Of a stretch of DNA of 64,000 bases, positions 24,187 through 32,067 are shown in pieces. The translations under genes and the position numbers were made by a program. This stretch comes from Nocardia uniformis NBRC 13702 (GTDB lineage: Bacteria > Actinomycetota > Actinomycetes > Mycobacteriales > Mycobacteriaceae). The notes beneath the pieces are model-generated. The model had not been told where the DNA came from. It was given only the letters and a program-made list of their open reading frames with translations, and did no database searches. The stretch covers positions 26,616 through 90,615 of the forward strand of contig NZ_BDCE01000028.1 in NCBI RefSeq assembly GCF_001613345.1. The letters are read 5' to 3'. The first letter of the stretch is position 1. Each line of letters opens with the position of its first letter.

Positions 24187-24327
24187 CCTGATTTTTCTCC
24201 TGCTTCCGGGTACGGCAGATACACCGAGCGCTGCCAACAGGCAATCGTGGCCGCCTGGGATCATTGCGCCGGCAGCCTGGCGCCCCTCCGTAGTAGCGCC
24301 GATGTCGACCCTGACGGGTGGCACCCT

Positions 24328-25188
24328 CTATTGGAATACTGCGTCGATGGTGTCGGCGGTGAGCACCCGCGCCGCCCACTGCCGCACCTGGGCAATCCGC
24401 GCGGCGCGGACCATGGCGACTGTCTCCGCAGGCAACGGCCCGAACTTCGACTCCAGCTGCTCGACCAGCGTCTCCGCACGTCCTCGCGCTTCACCTCGCG
24501 CTTCGCCTTCAGCGCGACCTTTTTCTTTGAGTTGTTCTGCCAGGGTCATGAGGGCCTCTCGAGCGCGGGAACCGACCTGCTCGGTAATGGGTTCGAATTC
24601 CGTATCGCTGATATTGCTCTGCTGGAAAACGTACGTCAGCGGTGTCGGCGGTGTGAGATGGCGTGCGCGCAATGCGGGGACGTCGTGCACGGTGAGGTCG
24701 TCCAGCAGGATCCGGAACCGGGGCAGGTACTCACCCAGGTCCTCGCGGGTGGCCGGGTCCAGGTCGAACAGCTCCGAAAGTTCGGTCGGGTAGCTCCAGC
24801 GCCGTCCGTCCGGCCCAGCATGGATCGCGAGAGCCAGGACGGCGGGCACGGTGGTGCTGCGGTGGGTGTGGACGTGCTGAGTCAGAAAACCAGTCACGTA
24901 TTCGAGCATCCGCAATGGCATGAGCGGGTCAGGGCTGGATTGGTGTTCGATGAACACAGTCAGGTAGGCGGTGCGGTTATCGATCCGGGCGCGGAAAACC
25001 AGATCGCTGTAGCGTGACCGCAGGTCCTGGGTGATGTAGCTACCGGGCTGCAGCTCCAGTGTGTCCCACTCGATATGGGCGGTGATCTTCTCCGGTAGCA
25101 CCGCACGCAGTTCACTCGCCGCGTCGGCCGGACGGGCCAGGATCTTGCGGAACAACGCGTCATGCGGATTGGGCACCGGATCGGCCAT
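24328..25188 (-). CDS. Rpn family (YhgA-like) recombination-promoting nuclease / putative transposase
   Basis: ATG at 25188 gives 286 aa beginning PNPHDALFRKILARPADAAS, the standard N-terminus of the Rpn/PDDEXK_3-like family. A nuclease core is visible in SDLVFRARI...AYLTVFIEHQSSPD, with D and E-x-Q as candidate metal ligands. The C-terminus is a charged helical region with GRAEGEARGEARGRAETLVE, also typical. Rpn proteins promote RecA-independent recombination in E. coli; this fits the rearranged neighbourhood. Confidence 0.82.
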   Translation of the reverse strand: MADPVPNPHDALFRKILARPADAASELRAVLPEKITAHIEWDTLELQPGSYITQDLRSRYSDLVFRARIDNRTAYLTVFIEHQSSPDPLMPLRMLEYVTGFLTQHVHTHRSTTVPAVLALAIHAGPDGRRWSYPTELSELFDLDPATREDLGEYLPRFRILLDDLTVHDVPALRARHLTPPTPLTYVFQQSNISDTEFEPITEQVGSRAREALMTLAEQLKEKGRAEGEARGEARGRAETLVEQLESKFGPLPAETVAMVRAARIAQVRQWAARVLTADTIDAVFQ

Positions 25189-25329
25189 GATCGGGCAACC
25201 TACGCCCGAACCGGCTGCGACACGCCGAACTCCGCTGCGGTCACGTTCACCTGACCAGGGCACACGCCCGAATTCAGAAGGGGTGATGCCCGATGCCTGG
25301 CAGCCAGGTTCCCCCAGTCGGGTTCGGGT

Positions 25330-26256
25330 TCACAGTGCCGGGCGCAGGTGAGCGCCTAGCCATGCCTGGATATCGTCGAGTGCGGCCTGCGCCATCCGGG
25401 TCGGGTGTCCCGTAAACCCGTGGGGCGATTCAGGATAGACGCGGAGGTCGACGTCTGCGCCGAAGGCTGATAGTCGCGCGGCCATGGCCAGGTTGTCCTG
25501 GAGCAGGATGTCGGCCTCTCCGACGACCATGAGGACCGGAGGCAGGTTGGAGAGTTCGGCGTAGATCGGTGAGAGGTCCGGGTTTGTGCGGTCCGGTGCC
25601 GCCCCGGCGTAGGCCTCGAGGAAGTACTCGTCGGCGATCAGCCGCCCGGCCGGGGTGTGTGCGCTCAGGTCATAGGTTCCGAATTGCAGTGCAGCACAGT
25701 CGAATGCGGTGATCCCTCGATTACGCAGGCGCAGCAGCGTGGTCATTGCCAGCGTTGCACCGGCCGAGAAGCCGCCGACAGCGAGCTTCGCTGTGCCGAA
25801 ACGATTCTGGGCGTGGTCGATGAGCCAGAGCGCGGCGGCTTCGCAATCGTCCGGAGCGGCCGGCCATGGATGTTCGGGTGCGAGCCGGTAGTCCACGCTC
25901 GCGACCACGATGCCGAGTGCGTCGGCGAGCTGGCGGTTGCGGACGTCGCTGTCAGCGGCCGATCCCATGTAGAAGCCGCCGCCGTGGATGTCCATGAACA
26001 CGCCGTTCGCCGCCGTGTCCACGGGAGTGTGGATCCGCAGTGGGACGCTGCGTCCGTCGGCGACGACGAGCTCTTCGACGGCTGGCGGAGTAGCCGGGGT
26101 GGGCTCGGCGACACCGGCTCGGAATGTGCGCAGCTCCTCTGAACTGTTCGGACCTCTTCCAGCCGTGCGCTTTTCATAGAAGGCGCGTGACTCGTCGACG
26201 AGAAGGTGGAGGCGAGGGTCGATCAGATTGGCCAGTCCGAGTTGCACGGAGACCAC
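25330..26256 (-). CDS. alpha/beta hydrolase, hormone-sensitive-lipase-type esterase
   Basis: The product has the HSL/GDXG family signatures: oxyanion motif HGGGFY, nucleophile elbow GFSAGAT, and a late PESPHGFTGHP containing the catalytic His. It would hydrolyse short acyl or xenobiotic esters in the cytosol; the substrate is unknown. I chose a GTG at 26256 (308 aa, MVSVQLGLANLIDPRLHLLV), where family-like sequence begins; an ATG 30 codons upstream is also in frame, and neither has a convincing ribosome-binding site. Confidence 0.8.
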   Translation of the reverse strand: MVSVQLGLANLIDPRLHLLVDESRAFYEKRTAGRGPNSSEELRTFRAGVAEPTPATPPAVEELVVADGRSVPLRIHTPVDTAANGVFMDIHGGGFYMGSAADSDVRNRQLADALGIVVASVDYRLAPEHPWPAAPDDCEAAALWLIDHAQNRFGTAKLAVGGFSAGATLAMTTLLRLRNRGITAFDCAALQFGTYDLSAHTPAGRLIADEYFLEAYAGAAPDRTNPDLSPIYAELSNLPPVLMVVGEADILLQDNLAMAARLSAFGADVDLRVYPESPHGFTGHPTRMAQAALDDIQAWLGAHLRPAL

Positions 26257-26403
26257 CCTAGCGATTGCTGGTTTCGGCGAGCGTTGCGGATCCTCGGAAC
26301 GAGGGCGATGGTGTCGGGCAGCCAGGTCGCTGCTGAGCAAAACCACTTACGTCCAGCCGTCGACCAGTTCGCCCGGTCGCATTCGATGGTCTTGCGCGAC
26401 CGA

Positions 26404-26985
26404 TCATGTCAGCAGTTCGTTGATATCCACGGTTTGCAGGTGTTTGCGCACGCGGTTGGCGAATGCCGGTGCTCCCGCCCTGACCAGCATGTCGGGTAGC
26501 GACACCCTGCTGTCGGTGCTCCGGCGAAGGTGGTATACGAGTTGTTCCCTCGTGACAGCAAGCACCGCGTCGGGGCTACTGTCATCCACCAGTTCGAAGA
26601 ACTCATCCGCCGAGTAGACCTCGTATGTGAGGTGGTCCATCTCGCGGAAGTCCTTGGTGTTGCCGGTCAGCAGGATGTCAACCTGACCGTGGACAGCGGC
26701 GCTGTGGACATGAGCGTCACCGGGATCGGTGTAGTCGCACGACGGGTCGATGGTGAATCCGCTGATCCGGCCCGCCTCGAAGACCTTCTCCAGCCGACGG
26801 CGGATACCGCCGACCTGAGCGTCGGCGAGGAACGGGTTCTTCTTTCGCAGGTGGTAGACGAACTCGGCCATGATGTCGTCGGTCCACATGACTTCGAACA
26901 TCTCGCCACCGTGTAGATACAACAGGGCCAACCAGTCTCGGAATGTACGCGAATAGAGAACATTGGCGTCGACGAGAACCTTCAT
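26404..26985 (-). CDS. PIN-domain toxin (VapC-like ribonuclease)
   Basis: From the ATG at 26985 the protein starts MKVLVDANVLYSRTFRDWL, the standard PIN start with the first catalytic Asp. Further acidic residues follow in WTDDIMAEFVYHL, in DAHVHSAAV and in LLTGNTKDF. At 193 aa it is longer than typical VapC (about 130). In-frame ATGs at 27011 and 27002 are alternatives. It follows an HTH antitoxin gene by under 90 nt and should act as a ribonuclease held inactive by that partner. Confidence 0.8.
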   Translation of the reverse strand: MKVLVDANVLYSRTFRDWLALLYLHGGEMFEVMWTDDIMAEFVYHLRKKNPFLADAQVGGIRRRLEKVFEAGRISGFTIDPSCDYTDPGDAHVHSAAVHGQVDILLTGNTKDFREMDHLTYEVYSADEFFELVDDSSPDAVLAVTREQLVYHLRRSTDSRVSLPDMLVRAGAPAFANRVRKHLQTVDINELLT

Positions 26986-27067
26986 CCCCCACCCGTTGAC
27001 CATGGCGGCCATGCTACCGCGAGCGGAGGATAGGGGTTCGAAATCAGAAGTTGGACAAGCGAATACG

Positions 27068-27541
27068 TCAAAACTCGATGCCGAGTTCGTCCTCGATGTC
27101 CCGAAGTTCCGAAAAGGCGCGACGGCGCTCGGCCAGTTGCTGATCCTTGTACGCGAAGACGTCGCTACTGAGGAGTCTGGTATGCGATCGAACCTTGTGA
27201 GCCGGAAGCCTTCCTTCGCCAATGAGTTTCATCAATGTTGGACGCGATATCCCGAGCAGTTTCGCCGCCGTGGTCGTGGATACCTCATTGGGCACACTCG
27301 CCACGGTGACGGTGCATCCGTGGGCGACGAGGTCGAGTATCCGCCCCACCAGAGCCGACAACTCTGCGGGCATTTCAACGGCACTTCCTTGACCGAGACC
27401 GACGAGAACAGCTTCGTCGCTCGAGTCCGCTGCTACATCGCGCACCTTGCCTACGCTCGCCGTGAAGGCACGCGCTTGCTCCAACTCATTCTCCGTGAGC
27501 GACACGAGGGCCCGATTGTCACGTATCACTGCTTCACTCAT
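27068..27541 (-). CDS. HTH (excisionase-type) antitoxin partner of the PIN toxin
   Basis: A 157-aa protein with a MerR/excisionase-like helix-turn-helix in its second half: VSTTTAAKLLGISRPTLMKL then IGEGRLPAHKV. The N-terminal half (residues 1-90) is helical with a hydrophobic patch around LSALVGRILDLVA. Pairs of an excisionase-type DNA-binding protein and a large PIN protein are a known toxin-antitoxin arrangement in actinobacteria. The gene is first in the unit and probably autoregulated. Confidence 0.72.
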   Translation of the reverse strand: MSEAVIRDNRALVSLTENELEQARAFTASVGKVRDVAADSSDEAVLVGLGQGSAVEMPAELSALVGRILDLVAHGCTVTVASVPNEVSTTTAAKLLGISRPTLMKLIGEGRLPAHKVRSHTRLLSSDVFAYKDQQLAERRRAFSELRDIEDELGIEF

Positions 27542-27722
27542 CGACCCACTCCCCTGCTGCGCAAACGCGGTGGCCAGCCCAGATTAGCGACTTGCACTTA
27601 TAAGTGCAAGCTACATCAGCACGGGGGCGGTAGCTGTGGGCGTGAGCCGCAGGGGTCGTGGCGCTACCCAATGGGAGATCAGCGCTGCGATCACCGCAGT
27701 CTCTCGAGCTGCAACCAGTTCC

Positions 27723-27770
27723 GCTCAGCACTGTGGCCCGCCGAAGCTTCGGCGGGCCACAGTGCTGAGC
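27723..27770. terminator. 48-bp perfect palindrome, likely bidirectional terminator
   Basis: Two 24-nt arms meet without a spacer: the left arm starts GCTCAGCACTG and ends CCGAAG, the right arm starts CTTCGG and ends CAGTGCTGAGC. The RNA hairpin would have a very stable GC-rich stem with a small loop around GAAGCTTC. It sits 34 nt after the end of putP (transcribed leftwards) and upstream of the antitoxin gene. There is no clear U-tract, as is common in actinomycetes. Confidence 0.7.
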
Positions 27771-27803
27771 TTGTGTCTGGAACCTCGAGCTAGATACTCG
27801 ACA

Positions 27804-29315
27804 TCAACGCGCCGGTTCCTCCACCGCCTGCCCCATGGCTCCTTCCCAGCTGCGCACAGGCGGGCTACCGACGAACCGTCCGAACACCACGGCGGCGACG
27901 GTCGCGACGATGAAGCCGGGGATGATCTCGTACAGGCCAGTGTCCGCGAGCACGTCGATCTGACGCCAGATCACCACTGTCGCAGCACCGCTGATAATGC
28001 CCGCCAGTGCGCCCGCACCGGTCATGCGCGGCCAGTACAGCGACAGCAGGATCACCGGTCCGAATGCCGCACCGAACCCGGCCCACGCGTAGGCGACGAT
28101 ATCGAGTACCGCTCCCCCGCCGAGTGCGATCACGTAGGCGATTACGGCCACCACGATTACCGAGCCGCGGCCCACCCAGACGAGACTGCGTTGGGACGCT
28201 TCACGATTGAGGAAGGCGTGGTAGAAGTCCTCGGTCAATGCGGTCGAGGACACCAGCAGCTGGCTGTCCGCCGTAGACATGATCGCGGCCAGCACCGCGG
28301 CCAGGACGATTCCGGCGACCCACGGGTTCAGTAGTTGCTGGGCGAGTGCGATGAAGACCGTTTCCGGGTTGTCCAGCGGTTGGTCGAGCACGCTGATACC
28401 GACGAGACCGACCAGGCAGGCCGCGCCCAGGGTCACCACGACCCACGAGGTGCCGATGCGGCGGGCGGTGGGAATGTCCTTGTGGCTGCGGATGCCCATG
28501 AAGCGGGCGAGGATGTGCGGCTGGCCGAAATATCCCAGGCCCCAGGCGAGTAGCGAGATGATCGCGACGAAACTCAGTGGTGCGCCCGCACCCCAGACGC
28601 CACCGGTGAAGCTGGCCTCCGCGTTCATATCCAGCAGCGCGGGTGATTCGTCGTTCAGGGCGTTGCGCAGTGCGCCGAAACCGCCCAGGGTGCCGACCGC
28701 GATCAGCGGCAGCGCCACCAGTGCGGCGAACATCAGCAGGCCCTGCACCACGTCGGTGAAGCTCACCGCGAGGAAACCGCCGAGGAAGGCGTACACCACG
28801 ATCACCACGACGGCGACGGTCATGGCCAGGGTCGATTCGACGCCGAAGACCTGCTCGAACAGCACGCCGCCCGCGACCAGGCCGCTGGCCACGTAGACGG
28901 TGAAGAACACCAGGATCACTACCGCGGAGATGACCCGCAGCGCCCTGGTGCGGTCCTCGAAGCGTTCCTCCAGGTAGGCCGACAGGCTCACCGAGTCCTT
29001 GGCGCGTTCGGTGTAGGTGCGCAGCCGGGGAGCGACGAACAGCCAGTTCAGGTAGGTGCCGACGGCGAGGCCGACCGCGATCCAGCTCGCGCCGATGCCC
29101 GCGGCGTACACCGCGCCGGGCAGGCCCAGCAGCAGCCAGCCGGACATGTCGCTGGCCTGCGCGGACAGCGCGGCCGTGGGGGCGTTGAGGCTGCGGCCGC
29201 CTAATGCGAAGTCGGACAGGGTTTTCGTGCGGTTGTATACCCAGACCCCGATGGCCACCATCGCGACGAGATACACGATGAAGGTTCCGAGAGTGACCCC
29301 ATCGAGGTCGACCAT
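27804..29315 (-). CDS. putP: sodium/proline symporter PutP
   Basis: A 503-aa SSS-family transporter with about 13 hydrophobic segments. Family signatures are the SDFALGGRSLNAPTAALSAQ stretch with ASDMSGWLLLGLPG (substrate and Na+ binding, TM2) and AILAAIMSTADSQLLVSST-like sequence in TM8-9. It imports proline with Na+. It is the last gene of pruA-putA-putP, 9 nt after putA, with ribosome-binding site AAGGAGTTGTC before ATG. Supply plus breakdown of proline in one unit fits a catabolic role. Confidence 0.93.
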   Translation of the reverse strand: MVDLDGVTLGTFIVYLVAMVAIGVWVYNRTKTLSDFALGGRSLNAPTAALSAQASDMSGWLLLGLPGAVYAAGIGASWIAVGLAVGTYLNWLFVAPRLRTYTERAKDSVSLSAYLEERFEDRTRALRVISAVVILVFFTVYVASGLVAGGVLFEQVFGVESTLAMTVAVVVIVVYAFLGGFLAVSFTDVVQGLLMFAALVALPLIAVGTLGGFGALRNALNDESPALLDMNAEASFTGGVWGAGAPLSFVAIISLLAWGLGYFGQPHILARFMGIRSHKDIPTARRIGTSWVVVTLGAACLVGLVGISVLDQPLDNPETVFIALAQQLLNPWVAGIVLAAVLAAIMSTADSQLLVSSTALTEDFYHAFLNREASQRSLVWVGRGSVIVVAVIAYVIALGGGAVLDIVAYAWAGFGAAFGPVILLSLYWPRMTGAGALAGIISGAATVVIWRQIDVLADTGLYEIIPGFIVATVAAVVFGRFVGSPPVRSWEGAMGQAVEEPAR

Positions 29316-29324
29316 GACAACTCC

Positions 29325-30284
29325 TTACTTCCGCGACGTCGCGGAACGCAGAAAAAACGCGACGTTCGCGGGCCGCTCCGCCAATCGCCGAATGAAGTAT
29401 CCGTACCACTGGTCACCGAACGGCACATATACGCGCACGTGTCGGTCGAGCGTAACCAGCCGTGCCTGCTCGGCATCGCGGATTCCGTACAGCATCTGGT
29501 ACTCGAAGGCGGTGTTTCCGCGTCCGGCGGCGGTGGCGAGGAGTTCCGCCGTGCCGATGACGACCGGATCGTGCGAGGCGACCATCGGATACCCCGAACC
29601 GGCCATGAGGATGCTCAGGCAGCGCAGGTAGGACGCGTCGACCTCGGGTTTGCGGCGGAATGCCACGGATTCGGGCTCGTCGTATGCGCCCTTGCACAGG
29701 CGGATGCGGGCACCCTCGGCGGCGAAGGCGCGGCAGTCGTCCTCGGTGCGGTGCAGGTAGGCCTGCAGGACGGTGCCGACCGTCTGTGGGAAGTCGCGGC
29801 GCAGTTCACGCACGATCGCATGGGTGGAGTCGGTGGTGGTGTGGTCTTCGGCGTCGAAGGTGACCCACACCCCGGCGGCGTGCGCGGCCCGCACTACGGC
29901 GCGGGCGTTGTCGAGTGCGATCCGGTGCCCGTCCCTGGGTAGTGCCTGACCGAGCGCGGACAGTTTCACCGACACCTCGACGGGCCGCACATCTCCCGAA
30001 TCGCCTGCCAGGGCGGATAATTCGTCGATGAGGGCCAGATAGGTGTCGACGGTCAGCCGGGCCTGGGCCGGGTCGACGGTGTCCTCACCGAGGAAGTCGA
30101 TGCTGACGAAGCGTCCGGACTGGAGCAGCTCCCGGACGGTGGCCAGGGCCGAGGCGAGGGACTCACCGGCCACGAACCGGTCGACGAGGGTGCGGGTGAC
30201 CGGGAATCCGGTGACGGTGCGCTCGGCCCGGGGTGAGCGGGCGGCGGCGAGCAGCATGGGCCGCATGGGATTGATGAGGGTCAC
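29325..30284 (-). CDS. putA: proline dehydrogenase (monofunctional)
   Basis: A 319-aa FAD-dependent proline dehydrogenase that oxidises proline to 1-pyrroline-5-carboxylate. Typical features are VSVKLSALGQALPRDG, GVWVTFDAEDHTTTD, VLQAYLHRTEDD, RIRLCKGAYDEP and the C-terminal VPFGDQWYGYFIRRLAERP, which lines the active site. The GTG start overlaps the pruA stop (GTGA) and its GGAGGTG ribosome-binding site lies in the last pruA codons. Length matches actinobacterial PruB enzymes. Confidence 0.94.
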   Translation of the reverse strand: MTLINPMRPMLLAAARSPRAERTVTGFPVTRTLVDRFVAGESLASALATVRELLQSGRFVSIDFLGEDTVDPAQARLTVDTYLALIDELSALAGDSGDVRPVEVSVKLSALGQALPRDGHRIALDNARAVVRAAHAAGVWVTFDAEDHTTTDSTHAIVRELRRDFPQTVGTVLQAYLHRTEDDCRAFAAEGARIRLCKGAYDEPESVAFRRKPEVDASYLRCLSILMAGSGYPMVASHDPVVIGTAELLATAAGRGNTAFEYQMLYGIRDAEQARLVTLDRHVRVYVPFGDQWYGYFIRRLAERPANVAFFLRSATSRK

Positions 30285-31930
30285 GGGGTCACCTCCGGAG
30301 CTTGATGCGGGTACTCGTGTGCGGTCGCGGGGACGAAGGTTTCCTTGATGGACCTCGGTGAGGTCCAGCGCATCAGGTTGAGCGGTGATCCGGCCTTGTC
30401 GTTGGTGCCGGAGCCGCGGGCACCGCCGAACGGCTGCTGGCCGACGACCGCACCGGTCGGCTTGTCGTTGATGTAGAAATTGCCTGCGGCGAAACGCAAT
30501 CCGTGCAGTGCGGCCTGGACGGCGCTGCGGTCCTGGGCGATGATCGCGCCGGTCAGCGCGTATCCGCTGCTGGAGTCGACCAGCCGCAGTATCTCGTCGA
30601 ATGCTCCGGCGCGGCTGTCGTCGTAGACGTGGACGGACAGGATCGGGCCGAAGTACTCGGTGGTGAACGCCTCGTCTGCGGGGTCGTCACCGAGCAGCAG
30701 GGTGGGGGCGATGAAGTAGCCCTCGCTGTCGTCGCAGTGGCCGCCGGCGGCGACGGTGAGACTCGATGTGGCCTTGGCGCGGTCGATGGCGGTGGCATTG
30801 CGGTCGAAGGCCCGCTGATCGATGACGGCTCCACCGAAATTCGCGAAATCGGTGACGTCACCGTAGGTCAGGTTCTCGACGGTGGCGATGAGCTGTTCGC
30901 CGATGCGCGACCACACCGACTTCGGGATGAAGGCACGCGAGGCGGCCGAACACTTCTGGCCCTGGTATTCGTAGGCACCACGGACCATGGCGGTGATCAG
31001 GACGTCCGGATCGGCCGAGGGGTGCGCGACGATGAAATCCTTACCGCCGGTCTCTCCGACAAGGCGTGGATAGCTGTGGTATTCAGCGATATTCGCGCCG
31101 ACGGTGCGCCACAGGTGCTGGAAGGTGCGGGTCGATCCGGTGAAGTGGACTCCGGCCAGCCGGGGATCGGTGAGCACCACATCGGAGATCTTGGGGCCGT
31201 GGCCGTTGACGAGATTGATTACGCCGGGCGGCAATCCGGCGGCCTCCAGTAGCCGCATGGTGTGATAGGCCGCCAAAGCCTGTGTGGGAGAAGGCTTCCA
31301 GATGACCGTGTTGCCCATGAGCGCGGGTGCGGTGGGCAGGTTCCCGGCGATGGCGGTGAAGTTGAACGGGGTCACCGCGTAGACGAAGCCTTCGAGCGGA
31401 CGGTACTCCGCGCGGTTCCAGACGCCGGGTGAGGAGATCGGCTGCTCGGCCAGGATCTGGCGGGCGAAATGGACGTTGAAGCGCCAGAAGTCGACCAGTT
31501 CGCAGGGTGCGTCGATCTCGGCCTGGTAGGCGGTCTTGGACTGGCCGAGCATGGTCGCGGCGGCAATGGTTTCGCGCCAGGGCCCGGCGAGCAGATCGGC
31601 GGCGCGCAGGAATACGGCGGCGCGCTGGTCGAACGGGAGGTCGCGCCAGGCCGGGGCGGCAGCGGTGGCGGCGGCGACCGCGTCGTGGGCTTCGGGGGCC
31701 TCGGCGGTGGTGAGGGTTCCCAGGACGGTCCGGTGCCGGTGCGGCGCGACCACATCGATGCGTTTCCCGTCGCCGTTGCGGTGGTGGCCGCCGATGACAT
31801 TGTGAATCTCGGTCGGATTGTCGGACAGCTCGGCGAGGGCGGATCGCAACCGGGCGCGTTCCGGGGTGCCGGGTGCGTAGGAGTTGATGTGCTCGTTGGT
31901 GGGAGCAGGGACCGCGGTAATGGCATCCAT
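30281..31930 (-). CDS. pruA: L-glutamate gamma-semialdehyde (P5C) dehydrogenase
   Basis: A 549-aa aldehyde dehydrogenase that converts P5C/glutamate semialdehyde to glutamate with NAD+. The general base Glu is in LVGETGGKDF and the catalytic Cys in GQKCSAASRAF. The ending FGGARGSGTNDKAGSPLNLM, then RWTSPRSIKETF, identifies the PruA class. First gene of the operon, with a promoter region shared with the divergent PucR regulator. Confidence 0.95.
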   Translation of the reverse strand: MDAITAVPAPTNEHINSYAPGTPERARLRSALAELSDNPTEIHNVIGGHHRNGDGKRIDVVAPHRHRTVLGTLTTAEAPEAHDAVAAATAAAPAWRDLPFDQRAAVFLRAADLLAGPWRETIAAATMLGQSKTAYQAEIDAPCELVDFWRFNVHFARQILAEQPISSPGVWNRAEYRPLEGFVYAVTPFNFTAIAGNLPTAPALMGNTVIWKPSPTQALAAYHTMRLLEAAGLPPGVINLVNGHGPKISDVVLTDPRLAGVHFTGSTRTFQHLWRTVGANIAEYHSYPRLVGETGGKDFIVAHPSADPDVLITAMVRGAYEYQGQKCSAASRAFIPKSVWSRIGEQLIATVENLTYGDVTDFANFGGAVIDQRAFDRNATAIDRAKATSSLTVAAGGHCDDSEGYFIAPTLLLGDDPADEAFTTEYFGPILSVHVYDDSRAGAFDEILRLVDSSSGYALTGAIIAQDRSAVQAALHGLRFAAGNFYINDKPTGAVVGQQPFGGARGSGTNDKAGSPLNLMRWTSPRSIKETFVPATAHEYPHQAPEVTP

Positions 31931-31969
31931 AGCGAGTCACTCAACCGTATGCGGGGTACGGTGCGGATG

Positions 31970-32013
31970 ATCCGATCGGACAAATTGGCCTGGAATATCT
32001 TGTCCGATCGGAT
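31970..32013. promoter_or_regulatory. putative operator pair in the pruA/pucR intergenic region
   Basis: The 10-bp palindrome TCCGATCGGA occurs twice, at 31971-31980 and 32003-32012, centre to centre 32 bp (about three helical turns). The flanks extend it into a longer inverted repeat, ATCCGATCGGACAA / TTGTCCGATCGGAT (31970-31983 / 32000-32013). Located between the divergent pruA and PucR-type genes, it is a strong candidate for the binding site of that regulator. Confidence 0.65.
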
Positions 32014-32067
32014 GAAGATTGGCGTGACACGTACCATTGCCGGTGCCGGACAGTGAGGTGGGCCACC

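Noticed and set aside
23869..25017. 382-codon plus-strand frame across rhuM and the Rpn gene
   Set aside because: Runs antisense through two recognisable genes.
25189..25329. candidate insertion-sequence end near the Rpn gene
   Set aside because: No inverted repeat pair or target duplication could be seen around the gene; Rpn proteins are not normally flanked by them.
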